DNA from: UBA11524 sp964464815
GTDB lineage: Bacteria > Bacillota > Clostridia > Christensenellales > Aristaeellaceae
Assembly (NCBI GenBank): GCA_964464815.1
Contig: CAYXHF010000027.1
Coordinates: 1-32,214 of the forward strand
DNA length: 32,214 bases
Direction of reading: 5' to 3'
Numbering within the stretch: position 1 is the first letter of the stretch; every line of letters begins with the position of its first letter. The translations under genes and the position numbers were made by a program. Positions 16,923 to 23,898 of this stretch are shown here, one piece after another. The notes under the pieces were generated by a model. The model saw only the letters and a list, made by a program, of their open reading frames with translations. It had not been told where the DNA came from and did no database searches.

Positions 16923-17891
16923 TTATTCACCGGTGATGCCGCTACGGTCAATCGCCTCGGTGAAGTGCCGCTGCAAGCAGAAGTAGACAATCAGCAGCGG
17001 CGCAATGGTCAGGATGGTGCCTGCCATGGTGACAGCTTCGTTCTGGATGTTTGCGCCACTGTTACGTGCCGCCCAGCCACCGGCCTTTTCCAGATACGCC
17101 AGGTAGCTTTCCTCAAACTTTGCCAGCTCCATCACCAGCGTTGAAATGGCCTTCGCGTCGCCCAGGGAGGCATTGCCCATGAACAGCGACGTGGAGTACG
17201 TCTCATTCCAGTACCAGACGAAGGAGAACAGGAAGCTGGTAATCATCGCCGGAACGCCCAGCGGCACACCGATGGTCAGGAAGATGCGCGTTTCGCTTGC
17301 ACCGTCCACACGGGCCGCCTCGTCCAGCGAGAAGGGAATCTGCTCATAGGTCGCGCGGTAAATCAGGATGAAGATGGCCGCACGCAAGCCTTGGCCGCTC
17401 AGGGCCGGCAGAATCATCGTCCAAATGGAGCCCAGAATGCCGTAGTCGGAATACATGGTGTACGTCGGCACCATCAGGACCGGGAACGGCACGATGAAGG
17501 TCAGCAGCACGCAGGCCAGCAGAATGTTGCGTCCCTTGAAGCGGAAGCGAGCGAATGCGTAGCCCGCCAGCGCGCAGGAGAAGGTCTGCGCCAGCGCCGG
17601 AATCACCGTCACCAGCAGGGTATCCAGCAGGTGGTCGGTAAAGCCCATGATGTCCAGTGCCTTGGTGTAGTTTTCCGTCGTCAGCTCATGCGGCAGCCAC
17701 TTGACCGACGGGTCAAGCAGGTCCGTCAGGGATTTAAGGCTTGTCACCCCCATGTGCAGAATCGGGTAAACATAGACAAAGCACAGGGAAATGAGCATCA
17801 CATACAGCGCGATTTTGGGAAGCAGTCCGAGCTTTTTGAAGCCGCCCAGCAGCGTCCGGCGGACAGGCAATGCCTTACTTTTTCTTGCCAT
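16923..17891 (-). CDS. Carbohydrate ABC transporter permease, MalG/UgpE type (permease 3)
   Basis: This is a 322-residue membrane subunit of a CUT1-type importer. The first membrane segment is at about 25-48, and the EAA loop at 190-210 reads EAARVDGASETRIFLTIGVP. The ATG at 17891 has GGGAGG upstream and overlaps the end of the preceding permease gene by 17 bp, which supports translational coupling with permease 2. About 45 residues between the last two membrane segments (FEESYLAYLEKAGG and following) form a longer loop than I expect for MalG. Permeases 2 and 3 form the clearest transporter pair of the locus. Confidence 0.92.
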   Translation of the reverse strand: MARKSKALPVRRTLLGGFKKLGLLPKIALYVMLISLCFVYVYPILHMGVTSLKSLTDLLDPSVKWLPHELTTENYTKALDIMGFTDHLLDTLLVTVIPALAQTFSCALAGYAFARFRFKGRNILLACVLLTFIVPFPVLMVPTYTMYSDYGILGSIWTMILPALSGQGLRAAIFILIYRATYEQIPFSLDEAARVDGASETRIFLTIGVPLGVPAMITSFLFSFVWYWNETYSTSLFMGNASLGDAKAISTLVMELAKFEESYLAYLEKAGGWAARNSGANIQNEAVTMAGTILTIAPLLIVYFCLQRHFTEAIDRSGITGE

Positions 17892-18846
17892 GGCGCTTGC
17901 CTCCCTTCATGTTCCGTGCGCGCTCAGCATGCATGCGCTCAATGGCGATTTGCTCGCCCGTCTTCTGGATGGCAATCTGCTTGGGCTTGCGCTCGCGGGT
18001 CAGAAGCATCAGGATGCCCAGTGCAATCCCCAGCGTCAATGCGTAGACCCAGGACATGGCCGTTGCCTTGCCGTAGCCGCCGCCAACCGTTGTGGCGAAC
18101 ATGCGCTCATTGATGGTGGCAATCACCTCATTGAGGCCCGTTGTCGCCAGGAAGACGATGATGTACACGCCGTTGATGAGAATCATCGGACGCAGCGCCG
18201 GCAGGGTGATTTTCCAGAAGGACACCCAGCCATTCGCGCCGTCAATCATGGCCGCCTCGTAGAGCGAACCGTCAATCTTCTGCAAGCCGGTCATGTAAAT
18301 CAGAATCGGCACGCCGGAATACCAGAGGACGAGAATCAATTCGCTGAACAGTCCGGACATAGGGCGTGCCAGCATGGGCGGCAGCATGGCCTCCACAATG
18401 CCGTTGACGCCGTAGGATTCAATCATGGGCACGGTCGTCGCGCCTTCATTCACCAGTCGCTCCAGCACCGGGCCGGAAACGACGATGATGGGCAGGAAGA
18501 ACAGCGTGCGGAAGATGCCCTTGCCCTTGAGCGGCTGATTGAGCATCATCGCGATGACCAGGGAGAACACCAGAATGACCGCCAGACGCAGCACCGAATC
18601 GGTGTAGAAGTTGGTCAGCTGCTCGGTGAAGACCGTGTCCTCCATGAAGATGTAGCGGTAGTTCGCCAGCCCGATGAAGGACGTTTTGAGGCCATTGGCC
18701 GTCACCTTCACATCCTGGAAGGAGAAGATGAGCGATCGCACCAGCGGCATGACGAAGAAGAAGATAAAGCCCAGAATCCACGGCATGAGGAAGAGATAGC
18801 CCTTCATTTCGCGCCGGGTGACAAGGCCAATGCGTGCTTTCTTCAT
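17875..18846 (-). CDS. Sugar ABC transporter permease, MalF/UgpA type (permease 2)
   Basis: This is a 323-residue membrane subunit with about six membrane segments (first at 16-40) and the EAA loop at 197-217 (EAAMIDGANGWVSFWKITLP). The basic, Lys/Arg-rich tail (RERKPKQIAIQK to the end) is unusually long for a MalF-type permease. The ATG at 18846 is chosen because AAAGGAGG precedes it and it overlaps the previous stop codon as ATGA; an upstream start would add 30 unconserved residues inside the previous gene. It is translationally coupled to the DUF5696-like gene before it and overlaps permease 3 after it. Confidence 0.92.
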   Translation of the reverse strand: MKKARIGLVTRREMKGYLFLMPWILGFIFFFVMPLVRSLIFSFQDVKVTANGLKTSFIGLANYRYIFMEDTVFTEQLTNFYTDSVLRLAVILVFSLVIAMMLNQPLKGKGIFRTLFFLPIIVVSGPVLERLVNEGATTVPMIESYGVNGIVEAMLPPMLARPMSGLFSELILVLWYSGVPILIYMTGLQKIDGSLYEAAMIDGANGWVSFWKITLPALRPMILINGVYIIVFLATTGLNEVIATINERMFATTVGGGYGKATAMSWVYALTLGIALGILMLLTRERKPKQIAIQKTGEQIAIERMHAERARNMKGGKRHGKKK

Positions 18847-20957
18847 TGCGCCTCGCCTCCTTTCAGCACGATCCAGCTCTGCGCCGGGATGGTCACGCCG
18901 TCCGCCGTATACTCGCTGCGGCGGTAGTTGACCCAAATGGTCGTGTCGCCTTCATAGGACACGCGTACCACGTCAGTATCCACAATTTCGTGGCCCGTGA
19001 TGGACGCACCGCCCAGCTGCGCATGCAGCTTGCTCAGCGTTTCATCAACCACCAGCGCACGTTCCAGCAGCACATCCCACTTGGCCGTGAAGATGTCTGC
19101 GGAGTTGGTGTTAATCAGCGCCTGCACATCCTCACCCGTCAGCAGCCAGGACGGATATGCGCCGTATTCCACCATCTTCAGCAGTGCTTTCTGCTGATTG
19201 CTTTCAAAGTTCAGCCACGTGCTGTAGTAGGGAACATAGCCGTTAATGACCATCGGCAGGAACGGCACCTCAGCGGAGAGGAAGGAGTAGCTGGTCGTGC
19301 CAAGGGGCATATCCAGATACGCATCCATTTCGGAGAAGTAGCCTGCCAGCGGATTTTCCAGTGCCAGGAAGGCATCCGCTTCCGCCATCGTGGTGCGGTA
19401 GTCCGCCATGGTGCTTGCCCGCATGTGGTTTTCACCGTTCGAGTAGTAGGAATACAGGACATTGGGCATCGTGGTCAGCGCAATGCCGTCCACGTGGCTT
19501 CCCCATTCCTTGACCATGTCGGACAGGATTTCCGCACTGCGCCTGGGCGTGAGGTAGTACATGGTCGGGTACAGCTCCTGATGCGTCTGAATCTCGGCAA
19601 TGGTCTGGCCGATGGTGCGCACCACGTCCACGCGCATGTTGTACATGCGGCTCGGATTCGCCTGCACCGGGTCAAGCTCCAGTAGGAACTTGCCGCCATT
19701 GGCGTGTACCTGCTCCACCAGGGCAATCAGGTCATTCTTGCTGCCCAGCTTGCCTTCCAGCTTCGTGCTGCCACTGCCCAGTGCATAGCTCAGGCCACCG
19801 GGCTGCCAGCCACGGTAGAGCACCATCGGCGCGGAGAAGCCAGCTTCTTCATACGCCGTCAGGATGTCGCTTGCCTGTTCCACGCTGGTCATAGGCTCGA
19901 CGCTGTTCCACAAAAGGAACTTCGCGCTTTCCGCACCCAGCAGGTCAATGCGCGGCCGGTAGGTCGTGTCTGCCGTTTGCAGCGCACCCTGTGCCAGCAG
20001 CTCATCGCGATAGCGCTGTGCCATGCCGGTGTAGTTGGCCTTTTCACCCGTCAGGATGTAAAAGCGCATCGTCATGTCGCGCAGGTTCGCTTTCTTTTCG
20101 CGGCTGTTCAGGCCAAGGGTTCTGGTCGTCTGAGCGATGTACTGTTCACGCAGGGTGAAATGCGCCGCCGCCCAGTTGAATTTCGTAATGACACCCGCCG
20201 GGTAAGCCATGATTTCTGCCGCTTCGTGTCCTTTTTCCACCACGGCCAGGTAGGCAATGCCCTTTTCTGTCTGTGCCAGACCGAAGACAGGCAGTGTCAC
20301 CTGCTCTGCCGGACGGTTCAGCTCCGTCAGCACCGACTTGTCCACACCCACGTTCGCGCCGTAGATGCGCTTGGAGAACGGTGTCGTTCCGATGCCGTTG
20401 CCGTCGGAGAAGTTGATGATTGCACCCGCCGCCTCCGGCACAAGCATGTATCCCGCCTGCTCGTTCAGCTTGGTTGCGCCAAACGCCGGCAGCAGGTAGA
20501 TGCCGCAAATCGTCGTTTCGCCGTATTCCTCAATGCCGTCCGCCGGAACGGTGATGGACACGCTGTCCACATCCAGACGAATCTGCACCCGGATGCGCTG
20601 GCCGACCTCCTGGAAGTCCACCAGTGCATCCACGCCGTTTTCGACCGGCGTGCAGGTAACAAGTGCGCCCGAGGAATGAATGTCGTAGTTCTTCGTGGTC
20701 ACGGCCGTGCCCTGCGCCACATCAATGACGACACTGGAGGACAGAAAGCCGGTCCAGGACTTGTTCGCGCCCGTGTCCGTGGCGTCCACGCCGCTGTTCA
20801 GCGTCAGGCCCGTGGCCTTGTCCGTTACCTGCAAATCCAGCGTCGCGCCGTCCACCGTCAGGATGAGCGCATCATTTTCCACCGTGTATGTATCCGCCAG
20901 AGCCATCACCGGCATCATCAGCAGGAGCAGCGCGATGAGCAACCATTTAGCTTTCAT
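18843..20957 (-). CDS. Secreted DUF5696-like protein, possible uncharacterised glycoside hydrolase
   Basis: The 704-residue product has a signal peptide (hydrophobic 5-19, cleavage after ALA at 21). Residues 25-330 look beta-rich and residues 340-650 look like an alternating alpha/beta barrel, with segments such as FLLWNSVEP, APMVLYRGWQPGG and GKFLLELDPVQANP resembling successive barrel strands. I associate this pattern with DUF5696, which has no established function that I know of, and which I recall near ABC permeases and YIP1 proteins in Firmicutes. The ATG at 20957 has GGAAGGAGG about 12 nt upstream and overlaps the previous stop by 11 bp. A polysaccharide-binding or hydrolytic role at the cell surface is inferred from the fold impression and context. 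No anchor motif is seen. Confidence 0.7.
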   Translation of the reverse strand: MKAKWLLIALLLLMMPVMALADTYTVENDALILTVDGATLDLQVTDKATGLTLNSGVDATDTGANKSWTGFLSSSVVIDVAQGTAVTTKNYDIHSSGALVTCTPVENGVDALVDFQEVGQRIRVQIRLDVDSVSITVPADGIEEYGETTICGIYLLPAFGATKLNEQAGYMLVPEAAGAIINFSDGNGIGTTPFSKRIYGANVGVDKSVLTELNRPAEQVTLPVFGLAQTEKGIAYLAVVEKGHEAAEIMAYPAGVITKFNWAAAHFTLREQYIAQTTRTLGLNSREKKANLRDMTMRFYILTGEKANYTGMAQRYRDELLAQGALQTADTTYRPRIDLLGAESAKFLLWNSVEPMTSVEQASDILTAYEEAGFSAPMVLYRGWQPGGLSYALGSGSTKLEGKLGSKNDLIALVEQVHANGGKFLLELDPVQANPSRMYNMRVDVVRTIGQTIAEIQTHQELYPTMYYLTPRRSAEILSDMVKEWGSHVDGIALTTMPNVLYSYYSNGENHMRASTMADYRTTMAEADAFLALENPLAGYFSEMDAYLDMPLGTTSYSFLSAEVPFLPMVINGYVPYYSTWLNFESNQQKALLKMVEYGAYPSWLLTGEDVQALINTNSADIFTAKWDVLLERALVVDETLSKLHAQLGGASITGHEIVDTDVVRVSYEGDTTIWVNYRRSEYTADGVTIPAQSWIVLKGGEAQ

Positions 20958-22968
20958 TGTAGAAACGCGCCTCCTTCCATACAGCGGTGATGAACTCCCA
21001 TAGCTGCGCCACCAGCGCCGCCGCAATGACCATGGCGATGACAATCATCAGCATGGTGAACAGCGTCAGCAGCAATGCCGCAAAGGTTTCACGGAAATTG
21101 TAGTTTTGCAGTGTCTTGACCATCATCACAATCAGCATCAGGCACAGCCCAATGGCCGCCAGATTCAGCAGCGAAATGATGAATGCTTCGTTATACGTCA
21201 GCACGAAGGACAAGGCAAAGCTGATGGGCTTGAGCATGATGTACGGCCCGAGCGCATACGCCAGGGAGCAATACATCTGCTTGAATGTCCCCTCGCCATC
21301 GCGGATGGAGCAAATCAGGTTGCAGGCAATCAGGAACAGCGCAATGCCGCCCACGACCACCACCAGATCCATGCCAACCGAGTACTGGCCGTCCTCCACC
21401 GTCTTGAACAGGAAGCCGCAGGCGTACTTGTTGACGATGTAGATGATGACCGTCATCACATACAGCAGCGTCGCTGACAGGACGGACACCTTGCCTTCAT
21501 GCTTGACGCCGTAGAAGGCATCCGACGGGTTGCGCAGGAAGTAGGTCATGAAGCGCACCTCGCGAATGAGCTTCACATCCATCACCCGATTCCATCCGGC
21601 CTTGACCGTCATGGCGGGCTTCCAGCACGTCGTCAGCTTCTTCCAAATCTTGCAGACAAGCCACCAGAGGAAGAGACCCGCGAAAATCCACATGATGCTG
21701 TTTTGCAGCCACACATTGCGGATTTCCCAGTAGGAATCGCTGTAGCCGGTCTTGTCGCCGCCAAGGCGAGAGGCCGCCAGCGCTTCATCATACATTTCCA
21801 GCTTGTAGTATGCACGGCCAAGACCCGTCTGGGCATAGTCGAACATGCTGTTGAGCTGAAGCACCTGCTCCCACGGTTCACGGCTCTGGGCGTAGCGTCC
21901 CTCCTGGAACAGCGCCAGCGCCTGATGCACCAGGGCAGCATAGTCCGTCACCGCAAAGCGCTGCACCAGCGCCTTGTCGCGGTCAAGCACATACAGGCGA
22001 CCCATGCTGTCCACATCAATGGCCACGGTGTTGACAAACAAGCCCGTGCGGGTACGATCCTGATCCTGACCACCGAAGTAGAAGATTTGGCGACCATCAC
22101 GGGTGTATTCCATGATGTAGCCCGTTTCGTTAATGGCAAAGATGTTTTCATACGCGCCGACGGCCACGTCAACGGTATTGTCAAAGCCATAATTCACCGG
22201 ATCCATGATGTTGCGGCCCGCCATGTTCAGGCGCTTGACACCATACGCACCCGTGGTCACGGTGTAGATGAGGCCGCGTGCGTCCATGTCCAGACTGGTC
22301 GGCGTGGCCGGAACCACCTTTTTGAGCATGCTCAGCTGCTCCTGCGTGTAGGTCAGGCGCTTGAGCTTTTCCATCCAGTCCAGATCGGTGTTGTTCGCAC
22401 CAAAGTACCCCAGGAACGTGCCATCCGCAGAGAACTGCGCGATGCCGTTGGTGTTGCCCTTGGAGATGACGTACATGCTGCCCGCATCGTCCACGGCAAT
22501 TTTCAGCGGCTCGAACTTGGCATTCACGCCGTACAGGGGCGTTCCGGGATGCTCCAGCGTCATGATCTGCTCGCCACTTGCCACATCGAAGACAAGCACC
22601 TGCTTCAGCTTTGCGTCCGTGACGTAAAGCTTGCCAGCGCGCGCATACAGGCCGCCGGGAGATTTCAGCGTATCCTCACCGAACACGCGAATCGTTTCGC
22701 CCTCCGTTGTGGCCATCACGACGCGCTTGTTGCCCTCATCGGAAATGAAGAGGTTGTCGTTTTCATCCACAAACAGGTCTGCCGGGCGTTTGAGGGCTTC
22801 ATCCTGAAAATCACGGAAGGTGCCATCGGGAAGGTATCCACTGGGCGAATAGGCCGTGTTTCCGTTATGTGTCTCCGTCAGCGTGTAGTAGGGCGCTTCC
22901 GCCGCCAGCGCCATGGTTGGCAGCAGCATGAGACACAGCATCAACGCAAGGATGCGCCATGCTCGCAT
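20947..22968 (-). CDS. NHL-repeat / TPR / YIP1-type membrane protein
   Basis: Visible parts in order: signal peptide (1-22); an NHL-type beta-propeller (about 60-340) with repeated units such as RPADLFVDENDNLFISDEGN and AIDVDSMGRLYVLDRDKALV; a short TPR-like helical stretch (345-400); one membrane segment (424-441); a linker; and five further membrane segments (494-512, 532-553, 572-590, 594-618, 628-655) resembling a YIP1 domain. The propeller should face outward. This 673-residue fusion is not a known transporter subunit. Its position between a permease and the DUF5696-like gene suggests a surface sensor, scaffold or transport accessory. The ATG at 22968 has GAAGGGAGG upstream, and the gene starts 18 nt after permease 1. 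The domain reading is good; the function is unknown. Confidence 0.8.
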   Translation of the reverse strand: MRAWRILALMLCLMLLPTMALAAEAPYYTLTETHNGNTAYSPSGYLPDGTFRDFQDEALKRPADLFVDENDNLFISDEGNKRVVMATTEGETIRVFGEDTLKSPGGLYARAGKLYVTDAKLKQVLVFDVASGEQIMTLEHPGTPLYGVNAKFEPLKIAVDDAGSMYVISKGNTNGIAQFSADGTFLGYFGANNTDLDWMEKLKRLTYTQEQLSMLKKVVPATPTSLDMDARGLIYTVTTGAYGVKRLNMAGRNIMDPVNYGFDNTVDVAVGAYENIFAINETGYIMEYTRDGRQIFYFGGQDQDRTRTGLFVNTVAIDVDSMGRLYVLDRDKALVQRFAVTDYAALVHQALALFQEGRYAQSREPWEQVLQLNSMFDYAQTGLGRAYYKLEMYDEALAASRLGGDKTGYSDSYWEIRNVWLQNSIMWIFAGLFLWWLVCKIWKKLTTCWKPAMTVKAGWNRVMDVKLIREVRFMTYFLRNPSDAFYGVKHEGKVSVLSATLLYVMTVIIYIVNKYACGFLFKTVEDGQYSVGMDLVVVVGGIALFLIACNLICSIRDGEGTFKQMYCSLAYALGPYIMLKPISFALSFVLTYNEAFIISLLNLAAIGLCLMLIVMMVKTLQNYNFRETFAALLLTLFTMLMIVIAMVIAAALVAQLWEFITAVWKEARFYNES

Positions 22969-22986
22969 AGGGTCAACCTCCCTTCC

Positions 22987-23898
22987 TTAGTCTTCCTTGA
23001 AGATTTTGCCGCTCCAGCGGGTAATGGTATACACCAGAATCAGCAGCACCACCGAGGCCGCCGAAGCATAACCCATTTCGTATCGGATAAAGCCATAGTC
23101 CTCAATCAAGTTGACAATGAGCTGACCCGCGTACTGTGGCGTCGGGTTCGCGCCGGACAGGCTGACGCCGATGTGACCGACCTGGAAGGTGTTCACCACC
23201 GCCATCACCAGACCGAAGAGCATCTGCGGCTTCATCATCGGGATAGTGATGTAGAATACCTCCTGGAAGCGGTTGCGCATGCCGTCAATCTCGGCCGCCT
23301 CATAGACGCTTTCGTCAATGTTCATCATGCCAGCCAGCATCGCCAGGAAGCCGACACCCATCGAGGACCAAAGCGCCACGATAATCATGACCGGCATCAG
23401 GTATTCGCTGGATTGCAGGAACTGAATGGGCTCGGAAATCCAACCCAGATTCATCAGCACTGCATTCAGGTAGCCACGCTCATCACCCGAGAAGATGATG
23501 CGCCAGACAACGTTCATGGCCACGCCCGATGTCATGGACGGGCTGTAGAGCAGCAGCGCCAGCACCGTGCGCGGGCCCTTGGAAATCTGGCTCAGGCACC
23601 ATGCAAGGAAGAAGCTGAGCATGTAACCGCCAGGGCCGACGATAATCGCAAAGAGAATCGTGTTGGGCAGCACATACTGCATGAAAATCGAGTCGCGCGT
23701 CAGCAGGTTGATGTAATTCATGAAGCCCACGAAATCGGGCGTCTGAATCGTGTTGAAGTTCGTGAAGCTCAGGCCAATGGCAATCACCACCGGCACGATG
23801 ATGAACAGCGTGAAGAGAATAATGTAGGGAGCGAGGAAGACCCAAGCAATCTTCTGATCCTTCGGGCCATGCTTCTTGACAATCGCCGATTTGGTCAT
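22987..23898 (-). CDS. Sugar ABC transporter permease, MalF/UgpA type (permease 1)
   Basis: This is a 303-residue membrane subunit of a CUT1-type importer, with the first membrane segment at about 18-44 and the EAA loop at 200-220 (EAAEIDGMRNRFQEVFYITIP without the first or last residue). The ATG at 23898 has AAAGGAG eight nucleotides upstream and overlaps the binding-protein stop codon as ATGA; the GTG at 23907 sits too close to that site. The tight overlap with the 944-residue binding protein suggests that the two work together. No MalG-type partner follows directly, since the NHL/TPR/YIP1 gene comes next. Confidence 0.92.
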   Translation of the reverse strand: MTKSAIVKKHGPKDQKIAWVFLAPYIILFTLFIIVPVVIAIGLSFTNFNTIQTPDFVGFMNYINLLTRDSIFMQYVLPNTILFAIIVGPGGYMLSFFLAWCLSQISKGPRTVLALLLYSPSMTSGVAMNVVWRIIFSGDERGYLNAVLMNLGWISEPIQFLQSSEYLMPVMIIVALWSSMGVGFLAMLAGMMNIDESVYEAAEIDGMRNRFQEVFYITIPMMKPQMLFGLVMAVVNTFQVGHIGVSLSGANPTPQYAGQLIVNLIEDYGFIRYEMGYASAASVVLLILVYTITRWSGKIFKED

